Of a stretch of DNA of 64,000 nucleotides, positions 55,839 through 64,000 are shown in pieces. The translations under genes were made by a program, and so were the position numbers. Source of the DNA: Zhouia spongiae (GTDB lineage Bacteria; Bacteroidota; Bacteroidia; Flavobacteriales; Flavobacteriaceae); the NCBI RefSeq assembly GCF_022760175.1, contig NZ_CP094326.1, positions 3,460,804 through 3,524,803 on the forward strand. The letters run 5' to 3'. The notes under the pieces are model-generated. The model had not been told where the DNA came from, made no database searches, and was given only the letters and a program-made list of their open reading frames with translations. How positions within the stretch are numbered: position 1 is the first letter of the stretch; the number at the start of each line of letters is the position of its first letter.

Positions 55839-58800
55839 ATGAAAAAAAAACTACTTGATTTCTTATTAATTGCTTCAAAAACACTTGAAAAATTACATTT
55901 TAAATTTTCCGAAAAAGAAATTGAAAAGTTAGATTATTCATCTCTTTCTCCTATTTCTAACGGTGACAAAGAAGGTCATTACTCAAAAGCTCTACAATGG
56001 GCTCTTGAAAATCGTGAAAATGAGGATATAAAAAACATTGCACTCACTGGTCCTTATGGCTCAGGTAAAAGTACAATTCTGAAAACTTTTCAAAAATACT
56101 ATAAGGGAACTGAATTAAAATTTCTAAATATTTCTTTAGCAACATTTAAAGAGGAAAAACCAAAGTTTGATGAACAAGGTAATCCTATTGAAAAGGATAA
56201 AGAAGAACTTTTACGGCTTATAGAAACAAGTATTTTACAACAAATTTTTTATCACGAGGAAGATAAAAATATTCCTGATTCAAGATTTAAAAAGATTAAA
56301 AGTTATGGTACTAAAAAATTGTTTTTAACCTCCCTTGGTATTTTAATATTTATAATAGCCTTACTAAATTATTTTTACCCTTATCTCATCCAAAGTGTTT
56401 TTAAAGATAATCTTCTAAGTGATTTTACTTGTGACACAATACATTATGGTAGTATATCAATAATTTTAATTGGCATATTCTTTATCGTATATAAATCAAT
56501 TAGAATTATTAGTTCGATAACAATTAATAAGCTTAAGTTTCAAAATGCTGAAATAGGAATTGGAGAAAGTATTAATAAGTCTATATTGAACCATCACTTA
56601 GATGAAATTCTTTATTTTTTTACAATTAGACCCTATAATGTTGTAATCATTGAAGACCTTGACCGCTTTGAAGAAACCGAAATTTTCACAAAGCTTAGGG
56701 AAATTAATCTTCTATTAAACAACTCTGAAAAAACCAAAAAAAAAAATATCACATTCATTTATGCCGTAAGAGACGATATGTTTTCAGACAATGAGAGAAT
56801 TAAGTTTTTTGATTTTATTATTCCTGTAATTCCCGTAATTAATTCATCGAATTCGAGTGAAATTTTACTACATAAAAAGGAAAAATATAATTATAATTTA
56901 ACAGAAACTTTTATTGACGATATATCCTTTTTTATTGATGATATGAGATTACTTCATAATATCACTAATGAATTCTATTTGTACAAAAAAAAACAAGGTG
57001 AAACACCTTTAAATCAAGATAAATTATTCGCTATTATTTCTTATAAAAATAAATACCCGAATGATTTTGTTTCTTTAAGTAAAAATGAAGGTCATTTATT
57101 TAACATTCTAAACGCCAAATCAAAATATGTAAATCAAGAGGTAAATCGAATTGAAGAAAAAATTTCTATTTTGAAAAAAGAGATTAAAAACCTAGAATTA
57201 ATAAATATAAAAAGTATTAAAGAACTTCGCCAATTATATATAATTCGAGCAATCGAAACATTAGATGATTTTAATTCTTTTATCATCAATAACGAAACTA
57301 TTACTATTGATGATTTATTAAAAGATGAAAACTTTGAATATTTAAAGGAAAATAAAATTTCCTATCGAACTCCCGTTAATAATTATTATAATAACAGACT
57401 TACTTATCAAGAAAAAAAGGTAAGCACTTCTTTTTCTGAAATTGAAACATTAGTAAGCACTGAAAAATCATATGATATAAAAGAACAAGAAATTATTGAT
57501 ATTAAATCAAATAAATCAAATTCTATAAGAAAAGAAATACAAGAACTAGAGACCCAAAAAATTAAAACTAGAAATTTAAAAATCTCTGAATTATTACAAT
57601 CAAATAAAGAAATTGATTTAAATATAAGTGAAGATTTAGATAAAAATTTCATCACAACTTTAATTAGAAATGGCTATATATCAGAAGATTACATTGATTA
57701 CATTTCTCTGTTTCACGAAGGTAGTATAACCAGAAGTGACCATAAATTTGTTATCAGTATAAGAAATAGACAAAAACTAGAGTTTGACTATAAACTTTCA
57801 AAAATTGATAAAGTAATTTCAAAAATAAATCCAATTGATTTTAACTCTGAATTTATCTTGAATTATGATTTATTAGATTTCTTACTTAAAAATCATAGAA
57901 CTAATAAGATTCCTTTAAAATATATTTTCACCAAGTTAAAGGATGAATCTTCTACTTCTACTCTATTTATAAATGACTTTATTGAGGTAACAGAAAATTT
58001 AAATCTATTTGTTAAAAAGCTATGCGAATATTGGATTGGTATTTGGGGATATTATCTAAATGATGTTACGTATTCAGACGAACAATTAAATAAAATATTA
58101 AAATACATCATAGAATATGCAGATATTGACACTATCATTAAAATAGAAAAACAATCTAATATCAAAAATTATCTAACAAAAGATCCTGAAATTTTAAATA
58201 TCACTTCTAACAATGATAAACTAATAAACATCATCTCTGATTTAGAACTAAAATTTACTGATTTAGACTTTGAGAATTCCCCACAAAATATTTTAGAGTT
58301 TATTTACGAGAATAATCATTATGAGATTAACGAAAAAATGGTTAGTGAAATTATAAAGAAATATGGTGAATTTGAACAAGTAAGCTTTGATAATTCTAAT
58401 TATTCTTCTATTAAAAACTCAAAAGCTGATAGTCTTATTAATTACATAGAAGCTTACATAAATGACTACATAAAAACTATTTACTTAAAGCTTGATACGA
58501 ATATTAATGAGGAGCAAAAATCGTATTTAGAACTATTAAATCACTCTAATTTAAGTTTAAAACTAAAAAAAGAAGTCATTAAAAAAGTAGCTACAAAAAT
58601 ATCTGATATTTCAATTATTGAGGATCCAAATTTGTTGCCATATACTATCGAAAATAATAAGATAGAACCTAAATGGGAAAACTTATTGTTCTTTTTCAAG
58701 AAGTCTGAAGATAAAATATTATCCCCAACTATTGACTTTATTAATAATATTGAAAATGCTAACAAATTAGCAAAAGTAAAAATGCCAACGAAAGTTAATG

Positions 58801-59525
58801 GTGAAAAAATATATTATGAATTCTGTAAACTTTTGATGCAATCAAACGAAATTGAAAATAAATCCTTTGATTTGGTTACAAATTCAATTCCTTGGTGGTA
58901 TAGCGACTTAGACATAGCTAATCTTGATGAAGAAAAAGTTCATTCATTAATAAAGAATTTAGTAATTAGTCCAACAATTAAAAGTTTTGAAAACTTAAAG
59001 GAAAACTATGAAAAGTTAAATATTGAATTATTAGAAAAGCACAAAGCTAAATTTATTGAAAAAATTGAGGATCTCATTTTAGATGCAAATGATGTAGAAT
59101 TAATTTTAAAATCAACCATATTAAACAATATAGAAAAACTTAAGTTTTTAGAATCTTGTTCTAATGATACTATTGCATCAAACTCCGAGAATTTGAAATT
59201 AATAAGTCAAGTTATATTAAATGATAGTTCATTTCGTATAAATGAGTTGCTGTTAAAAGATTTAATTTTAGACAAAAGTGTATCAATTGTAAATAGAATT
59301 AAATTATTTAATAAGAATCTTTTCAGAGTTGACGAAACTTTCATTGAAAAATTCTTAAACAACTTAGATAACATTTATGCGAAAATCACATACAAAAATA
59401 GAAGGGCAAAAATTCAAGACAATCCAGACAACCGAGAACTATTAACTAATTTGAAACGAAAAGGTTATATTTCAAGTTTTTCAGATGGATTATTTGGTTT
59501 AAGGGTTAATCATAAAAGAAAATAG
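55839..59525 (+). CDS. YobI-like P-loop NTPase, very large
   Basis: I prefer the ATG at 55839 (1228 residues), since the earlier ATG at 55803 lies across the unit core. Walker A reads LTGPYGSGKSTIL (about residue 70). Two membrane helices follow (about residues 165-185 and 205-230), then Walker B (VVIIEDLDRFEE, about residue 270). The long C-terminal part is helical and Asn/Lys/Ile-rich. Large membrane-inserted P-loop NTPases of the YobI/KAP group are linked to antiphage defence. It forms its own unit. Confidence 0.75.
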   Translation: MKKKLLDFLLIASKTLEKLHFKFSEKEIEKLDYSSLSPISNGDKEGHYSKALQWALENRENEDIKNIALTGPYGSGKSTILKTFQKYYKGTELKFLNISLATFKEEKPKFDEQGNPIEKDKEELLRLIETSILQQIFYHEEDKNIPDSRFKKIKSYGTKKLFLTSLGILIFIIALLNYFYPYLIQSVFKDNLLSDFTCDTIHYGSISIILIGIFFIVYKSIRIISSITINKLKFQNAEIGIGESINKSILNHHLDEILYFFTIRPYNVVIIEDLDRFEETEIFTKLREINLLLNNSEKTKKKNITFIYAVRDDMFSDNERIKFFDFIIPVIPVINSSNSSEILLHKKEKYNYNLTETFIDDISFFIDDMRLLHNITNEFYLYKKKQGETPLNQDKLFAIISYKNKYPNDFVSLSKNEGHLFNILNAKSKYVNQEVNRIEEKISILKKEIKNLELINIKSIKELRQLYIIRAIETLDDFNSFIINNETITIDDLLKDENFEYLKENKISYRTPVNNYYNNRLTYQEKKVSTSFSEIETLVSTEKSYDIKEQEIIDIKSNKSNSIRKEIQELETQKIKTRNLKISELLQSNKEIDLNISEDLDKNFITTLIRNGYISEDYIDYISLFHEGSITRSDHKFVISIRNRQKLEFDYKLSKIDKVISKINPIDFNSEFILNYDLLDFLLKNHRTNKIPLKYIFTKLKDESSTSTLFINDFIEVTENLNLFVKKLCEYWIGIWGYYLNDVTYSDEQLNKILKYIIEYADIDTIIKIEKQSNIKNYLTKDPEILNITSNNDKLINIISDLELKFTDLDFENSPQNILEFIYENNHYEINEKMVSEIIKKYGEFEQVSFDNSNYSSIKNSKADSLINYIEAYINDYIKTIYLKLDTNINEEQKSYLELLNHSNLSLKLKKEVIKKVATKISDISIIEDPNLLPYTIENNKIEPKWENLLFFFKKSEDKILSPTIDFINNIENANKLAKVKMPTKVNGEKIYYEFCKLLMQSNEIENKSFDLVTNSIPWWYSDLDIANLDEEKVHSLIKNLVISPTIKSFENLKENYEKLNIELLEKHKAKFIEKIEDLILDANDVELILKSTILNNIEKLKFLESCSNDTIASNSENLKLISQVILNDSSFRINELLLKDLILDKSVSIVNRIKLFNKNLFRVDETFIEKFLNNLDNIYAKITYKNRRAKIQDNPDNRELLTNLKRKGYISSFSDGLFGLRVNHKRK

Positions 59526-59731
59526 CTGTGCCTAATAACTAAGCGTTCTTGTGGTCGGTACGGCCAAACATGAATGCCTTGTTGACTGAACCGAATTTTG
59601 CCGGTTTGCCTACTATGGGGATTAATCTTATTTCTTGAGTTTATATTGTAGCCTTACCCAATTTGTAGCCTTCCCTATAAATGAGACCGTTTTAAATTAA
59701 AAATAATTAACCCAACAAGCTGGAAAAGAAC
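59526..59731. other. Unit end and right edge of the defence island
   Basis: GTGCCTAA (59528-59535) closes the P-loop NTPase unit. The right copy of the 31-base inverted repeat follows. Beyond it the sequence belongs to the conserved element end. Confidence 0.45.
59647..59677 (-). repeat. 31-base inverted repeat, right copy
   Basis: Exact reverse complement of 50702-50732. On the minus strand similarity continues before it, into a sequence resembling the last codons of the 50207 nuclease gene (about 15 of 18 bases), so it may be the remnant of an inverted duplication. Confidence 0.85.
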
Positions 59732-59758
59732 AAGGGACAAATTTTACGCCTGTCCCTT
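59732..59758 (-). terminator. Terminator after the histone-like gene
   Basis: AAGGGACA and TGTCCCTT form a perfect eight-base stem with an eleven-base loop just after the histone-like stop on the minus strand. The tail there (GTTCTTTTCC) is moderately T-rich. Confidence 0.6.
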
Positions 59759-59771
59759 CTATTTCCCAAAC

Positions 59772-59948
59772 TTATTTCTTTGACGCTTCCAAAGATACTT
59801 TTCTAAACTCTTTAAAAAGCTTACCAAGTTCCATGGATGATTTTCGGGCACGGGTTCCTGCCGCTTTATTACCTTTTTCAAGTTGCTCGGTGGCATCTTG
59901 TTTAAAGTTTGCTAATTCTGTTTCAATTGTTTCTAACAGTTCTTTCAT
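59772..59948 (-). CDS. Histone H1-like small basic protein
   Basis: The ATG at 59948 gives 58 residues, rich in Lys and Glu with a central GNKAAGTRARKS motif and ending EASKK. This matches the short histone H1/Hc1-like proteins of Bacteroidetes, presumed DNA-binding. It lies between the integrase and the defence island and is read in the same direction as the integrase. Confidence 0.8.
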   Translation of the reverse strand: MKELLETIETELANFKQDATEQLEKGNKAAGTRARKSSMELGKLFKEFRKVSLEASKK

Positions 59949-60018
59949 AAGATTTAATTTATAATTTCGAAATACCCTACCCTAACGATTATATCGGTGA
60001 AATTGTATATCAATAGCC

Positions 60019-61239
60019 CTAAATGTTTGATTTAATTCTTTCTCGTAATACCTTCATGTCCTCCCCTACTTTCTTATCGATTACTTTAGCATAAATTTGA
60101 GTGGTCCGTAAATCTTTATGTCCTAACATTTTACTGACCGACTCAATTGGAACTCCATTAGATAAAGTAACAGTTGTGGCAAATGTATGCCTTGCCAAAT
60201 GTGTTGTTAAGTTTTTATTTATCCCACATAAATCTGCTATTTCTTTCAAATAAGCATTCGATTTCTGATTGCTGGGAACAGGTAAAAGACATCCTTCATT
60301 AACCACCTCTGGATAGGCCTCATATTTTTTAATAATACTCATTGCTGTAGGTAGTATGGGAATGCTACTCCTGGAATTCGTTTTCGTTCTATGAACCCTA
60401 ATCCATTTTCCACCATCTATTCCTTTAACTACATGACGTGGTGTCAGTTTCTTTACATCGGCATATGCAAGACCTGTAAAACAGCAAAAAACAAAGATAT
60501 CCCGAACTAATTCTAAACGTTGGTTATGTAGATCTTTATTTAATAATGTTTCAATCTCATGCTCCGTTAAATACTCTCGTTCTTTCCATTTAAAGCTAAT
60601 TTTGAAATTATAGAATGGATCTTTTAATATCCATTCATTCACATAGGCAATGCGCATAATCTTTTTTAAATTATTCAAATACTTCATCGAAGAATTATGA
60701 TTACATCCTCTTATTGATTTCAAAAAGTAATCAAACCTATTTAAAAACTGTAAATCTACCTCAGTAACGGCGATGTCATCTATTAAAAGATCCTCTTTTA
60801 AATGTTGCTCTAAATGATTTAAAGTAGTCCTATATCGCTTCACTGTACCTTCAGAATACTGTTTCCCCATCAGTGCCTCCATCTTCTTGTTATGATCTCT
60901 AAAGATTTCCAGTAGCATTTTTGGTTTAACATTAAAACTTCTATAAGCTTTGATTAGTTCTCTTGGGGAAATATACTTTCCCTGGTCAATAAAGTTCTGA
61001 TACAGTTTATTTATTTTGTAAGTAACTAGATCAATGTATTCATTAATTTCTCTGGCCATTGTATTTCTTCCTATCATTTTGCCAATATGCTGATCCCATC
61101 GATTCATCATTACTTTTCTATGTAGACTCATCTCTGCACGTTGTCCATCCATAGTGATTCTTAAATAGATATTAGCCTCACCATTAATATCTGCTTTGCT
61201 TCGTTTTAAATAGAATAAAAGTGAAAATGTATTCGCCAT
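60019..61239 (-). CDS. int: Tyrosine recombinase (ICE integrase)
   Basis: The 406-residue protein has an N-terminal arm/SAM-like domain and a C-terminal catalytic domain with HLARH (His and Arg), LGH and the Tyr nucleophile in TTQIYAK. The usual first Arg (TGLR) is absent: the site reads TGLAYADV. IntDOT-type Bacteroidetes integrases also lack this residue, so activity is still expected. It starts about 260 bases from the 3' end of ssrA, which fits integration there. Confidence 0.92.
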   Translation of the reverse strand: MANTFSLLFYLKRSKADINGEANIYLRITMDGQRAEMSLHRKVMMNRWDQHIGKMIGRNTMAREINEYIDLVTYKINKLYQNFIDQGKYISPRELIKAYRSFNVKPKMLLEIFRDHNKKMEALMGKQYSEGTVKRYRTTLNHLEQHLKEDLLIDDIAVTEVDLQFLNRFDYFLKSIRGCNHNSSMKYLNNLKKIMRIAYVNEWILKDPFYNFKISFKWKEREYLTEHEIETLLNKDLHNQRLELVRDIFVFCCFTGLAYADVKKLTPRHVVKGIDGGKWIRVHRTKTNSRSSIPILPTAMSIIKKYEAYPEVVNEGCLLPVPSNQKSNAYLKEIADLCGINKNLTTHLARHTFATTVTLSNGVPIESVSKMLGHKDLRTTQIYAKVIDKKVGEDMKVLRERIKSNI

Positions 61240-61500
61240 AATTCATACCTTTTTTAACACTAACTGAGTGAAAAGGTATATAATAAATTGGCAATAAAAA
61301 AACAGTTAAAAATCTGAATCGCCCTGTTTACAGGGGTTTTGAGGCTATTCGGTGTCAGTTGAAATCAGTAAAAATCACAGACCCCGAATTACTCACCTTT
61401 TATATGCATTTATATGGTATTAAATGAAATGGAATAAAATGAAAATCCCCATAAACACTGAGGTTTACAGGGATTTGATAAAATTTAGATATAAAAATTG
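61240..61500. other. Integrase promoter region and element end
   Basis: No gene. The stretch has related short words in both orientations (CCTGTTTACAGGGG near 61322; GGTTTACAGGGATTT near 61462), possibly integrase arm sites. The junction with the chromosome should lie at or just inside the ssrA 3' end. Confidence 0.45.
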
Positions 61501-61530
61501 TGGAGTCGGGGAGATTCGAACTCCCGTCCA
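61495..61530. other. Probable attachment site (attR or attL) at the ssrA 3' end
   Basis: The tRNA-like 3' part of ssrA (GGAGTCGGGGAGATTCGAAC from 61502) lies beside the integrase gene. tmRNA 3' ends are well-known integration sites. The matching copy at the other end of the element is not in the window. Confidence 0.5.
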
Positions 61531-61898
61531 AACAAGCAATTCAAATGCTTTCTACATGCTTAGTTTTCGTTTGGTTGTCGACGCAAAGCTGACCGAAAAC
61601 CGCCTACCTTACGCTTAGCTTCTTAAAATTTAAAACTGTGCCAAAGCTACACAGTTTCTATGTTGACTTTTATGGTGTCTCTATATGAATCGCCGTCAAC
61701 AAGGGCTATTCAGAGACATCTCGCCTCCCCGCCTTGCAGGGACGTGGCCGAAAATCTTACTATAAATTCAGATTAGGCAGCAAGAGCGTAGTTATTCTCG
61801 CCATTTAAAAAGTGTAGCACAGATATTAACGAGCATTAGCACTATAGCTCGGCATGCTTACATTTCAATTCGACTCGCTGTCAAAACCAGTCGACCCC
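61501..61898 (-). ncRNA. ssrA: tmRNA (ssrA)
   Basis: The 5' GGGGTCG (61898 downwards) pairs with 3' CGACTCC next to a standard T arm (GGGAG-TTCGAAT-CTCCC), forming the tRNA-like end. The tag frame at 61773-61802 encodes GENNYALAA and a TAA stop, the flavobacterial form. CCA is not encoded. Length is 398 bases. It rescues stalled ribosomes. Confidence 0.95.
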
Positions 61899-62129
61899 AG
61901 GACTTTCAAAGAACTATTTTTAGTACTTTAGCGTTACGGTACACATTGCATACCGTTGGAGGATTCAACCGTCGCTCTTTCTCATTCTTAAAAAAGAGCT
62001 CCGACAATTCCTTAATCCCTAACGCGTCTGCAAATGTAAATCAAAAATTATTCCAAAAAAAGTTTTGTGCCATAAGTTCAGTTATGTTACATTTGAAACT
62101 TATCAACCAAAAAAAGTTATAATAATCGT

Positions 62130-63338
62130 ATGAAATTCGGAATCATTAAAGAACGTAAAAACCCACCCGATAAGAGAGTTGTATTTTCGCCGGATGCCTG
62201 CCTTAAGTTATTGACCCGATTTCCGGAAGCAAGCATTTATGTAGAAAGTTCTGAAATACGGGTTTTTATAGATGAAGAATATCTGGAAAAGGGTATTTCT
62301 ACCGCAAATGATGTTTCTGAATGTGATGTATTACTGGGCGTAAAAGAAGTACCGGTCGATGCCCTCATACCCAGTAAAAAATACTTTTTCTTTTCACACA
62401 CAATAAAGAAGCAACCTTATAACCGTAGGCTTTTACAAGCCGTCCTTGAAAAGAATATAGAACTCTTCGACCACGAGGTCATTACTGCCAAAGAAGGATA
62501 TCGTTTGGTCGCTTTTGGCCGCTATGCCGGTATAGTGGGTGCATATAACGGTTTCAGGGCCTATGGATTGAAATTCGACTTATATAATTTGCCCAAGGCA
62601 GAAAACCTGCCGGATCAACAGGCTCTGACCGATGCCTTAAACCGTATTCATCTACCTAATATTAAAATCCTGCTAACAGGAACCGGAAGGGTTGGTAATG
62701 GTGCTAAAGAAATGCTCGATGCCATGCATATCAGGCAAGTATCGGTAAACGATTATCTCGATTATACCTTTGAGGAACCTGTCTATTGTCAGATAGATGT
62801 ACTTGACTATAACAAACGTAAGGATGGACAAGGTTTAGACAAAGAGGATTTTTATCAAAATCCGGACGATTATGTTTCCGACTTTATGCGTTTTGCCAAA
62901 GTAACTGATTTCTATATTGCAGGACACTTTTATGGTGATGGCGCTCCATATTTATATACAAAAGAAGATGCCAGATCGATCAACTTTAAAATCAAAGTAG
63001 TCGCTGATGTCAGTTGTGATATAGATGGACCGGTAGCATCAACTATACGTCCTTCAACCATTGCAGACCCGATATATGGTTATGATCCGGAAAATGAACA
63101 GGAAACCGACTTTAAAAATATTAATGCCATAGCAGTGATGGCCGTAGATAATCTTCCATGTGAGCTTCCCCGTGATGCCAGTGAAGGCTTTGGCGAAATG
63201 TTCCTGAAATATGTAATTCCAGCTTTTTTTAACAATGACAAGGATGGGATTTTAGAAAGAGCACGGATGACGAAAAACGGCAAACTCACCGATCGATACC
63301 AATATCTTCAGGATTATGTAGATGGAGAGCTTGTATAA
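62130..63338 (+). CDS. Saccharopine dehydrogenase-like / alanine dehydrogenase-family oxidoreductase
   Basis: The 402-residue protein has an N-terminal AlaDH/PNT-like domain (MKFGIIKERKNPPDKRVVFS) and a Rossmann segment (LLTGTGRVGNGAKEM, about residue 182). It resembles the NAD-dependent saccharopine (lysine-forming) dehydrogenases found in Bacteroidota. The exact substrate is uncertain. It is likely a resident chromosomal gene, the first beyond ssrA. Confidence 0.8.
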   Translation: MKFGIIKERKNPPDKRVVFSPDACLKLLTRFPEASIYVESSEIRVFIDEEYLEKGISTANDVSECDVLLGVKEVPVDALIPSKKYFFFSHTIKKQPYNRRLLQAVLEKNIELFDHEVITAKEGYRLVAFGRYAGIVGAYNGFRAYGLKFDLYNLPKAENLPDQQALTDALNRIHLPNIKILLTGTGRVGNGAKEMLDAMHIRQVSVNDYLDYTFEEPVYCQIDVLDYNKRKDGQGLDKEDFYQNPDDYVSDFMRFAKVTDFYIAGHFYGDGAPYLYTKEDARSINFKIKVVADVSCDIDGPVASTIRPSTIADPIYGYDPENEQETDFKNINAIAVMAVDNLPCELPRDASEGFGEMFLKYVIPAFFNNDKDGILERARMTKNGKLTDRYQYLQDYVDGELV

Positions 63339-63358
63339 CGGACCGGTCTCATAAATAG

Positions 63359-63399
63359 CTGCAGTTGAGACCACTCTCTTTAATCAGGCCCAACTGCAG
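63359..63399. terminator. Inverted repeat between convergent genes
   Basis: CTGCAGTTG (63359-63367) and CAACTGCAG (63391-63399) form a nine-base stem with a 23-base loop between convergent genes. No strong T run follows, so a terminator role is only probable. Confidence 0.4.
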
Positions 63400-63417
63400 A
63401 TCAAATTGTGATTGGCA

Positions 63418-64000
63418 TTATTGATTACCCCAATCAATTTTACGGGAAACAAACATTACCGTTGCCAGTATCAGAAACAAGCCAAGGCTTCCTACCAGCA
63501 ATGCGTAGCTTTCCAACTGAATGATCACGTAAATAAAAGTATACAGTGAAATTAAGGATACTGCTATCAATCCGGCAAATTTGTTAGACTTTAATATTGA
63601 TTTGGAATAAACGGATATCAACACGATTATTGATGCCCCTGCAATTAAATAAGCTTTGAAAAAGTTGCTGTGTTCGGAAATTGAGATTAACAGGGTATAG
63701 AACATCACCAAAGCCAAACCTATCATCAAATATTGAAATGGATGGATATGAATCTTACTGATGGATTGGATCAGGAAGAAAATCAGAAAGGTAAGTCCTA
63801 TCACCAGAAAACCGTATTTTGAAGAGCGTTCACTTTTCTGATACTCGTCTACCGGAATCATAAAATTCACCCCATAAGCAAACTGTCTCAGGTTAGGAGG
63901 TGCATTAAAATGGTATTGTGAAAAGGGTCTGTTTATATCCAATACTTTCCAGCGGGCATCGAAGCCTGTTTCCGTAATTTTATCATCATTATAGGGTAAA
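63418..64000 (-). CDS. creD: CreD-like inner-membrane protein, C-terminal part (partial)
   Basis: The minus-strand frame is open to the right edge, reading TETGFDARWKVLDINRPFSQ near its edge, a typical CreD periplasmic segment. Five or six membrane helices follow, with IHIHPFQYLMIGLALVMFYT in the conserved region. CreD is linked to envelope integrity. The N terminus lies outside the window; the TTG at 63942 is internal. Confidence 0.82.
   Translation of the reverse strand, partial: LPYNDDKITETGFDARWKVLDINRPFSQYHFNAPPNLRQFAYGVNFMIPVDEYQKSERSSKYGFLVIGLTFLIFFLIQSISKIHIHPFQYLMIGLALVMFYTLLISISEHSNFFKAYLIAGASIIVLISVYSKSILKSNKFAGLIAVSLISLYTFIYVIIQLESYALLVGSLGLFLILATVMFVSRKIDWGNQ

Noticed and set aside
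43000-60000. CRISPR array
   Set aside because: No regularly spaced direct repeats were seen; the repeats present are paired complementary ends, leaders and one inverted repeat.

Overview
The window comes from a Bacteroidota genome, most likely a flavobacterium. The evidence is a tmRNA gene with a GENNYALAA tag, a SusC/SusD pair, a Bacteroidetes-type conjugation operon (TraE-F-G-I-J-K-M-N), RteC, DUF6520 and MauE proteins, and AT-rich spacers with weak ribosome binding sites. Everything between the left edge and about 61.5 kb looks like accessory DNA. The ordinary chromosome appears only at the right end (tmRNA, a saccharopine-dehydrogenase-like gene and a CreD-like gene).

Layout. 1-10492 (minus): the first ~3497 residues of a hybrid NRPS-PKS, ordered C-A(Leu-like)-PCP-Cy-A(Cys)-PCP-KS-AT(malonyl)-KR, running off the left edge. 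Upstream of it, across a 935-base leader, is a NusG/UpxY-like antiterminator. 12.5-30 kb: the backbone of an integrative conjugative element (ICE): radC-like, ssb, mobilisation genes and coupling protein on plus, then traN to traE, a Fic protein, a degenerate EEP nuclease, a DnaC-like ATPase, an excisionase-like HTH and RteC on minus. 29.7-41.6 kb: cargo comprising a LytTR regulator without its phosphoacceptor Asp, a 52-residue lipoprotein, a lipoprotein-anchored TPR histidine kinase with its regulator, MauE/DUF6520 genes, a TlpA-like thioredoxin lipoprotein and SusD/SusC. 43-59.5 kb: a very AT-rich plus-strand defence island with a PD-(D/E)XK protein, a type II Thoeris pair, a type III retron (PRTase, wHTH, ncRNA, RT), a small nuclease, a nuclease/SMC-like pair resembling Lamassu, an unknown membrane-anchored protein and a YobI-like P-loop NTPase. 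59.7-61.5 kb: a histone-H1-like gene and a tyrosine integrase, ending at the 3' end of ssrA, the probable attachment site.

The most unusual part is the organisation of the defence island. At least five units begin with a short GTT-type core and end with its reverse complement, as gene cassettes with attC-like ends would. The retron unit's end is split between positions 50062 and 55692, and the two halves join to restore the core exactly. The intervening 5.6 kb has a group II intron 5' end (55691) and an intact domain V/VI 3' end (50063) on the minus strand. Instead of an intron reverse transcriptase it holds plus-strand defence genes. I read this as a group II intron sitting in a cassette end and carrying (or invaded by) antiphage cargo. 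A second 3' intron remnant sits at the equivalent position of the Thoeris unit.

All functions are inferred from sequence motifs and family knowledge; no search or alignment program was run.
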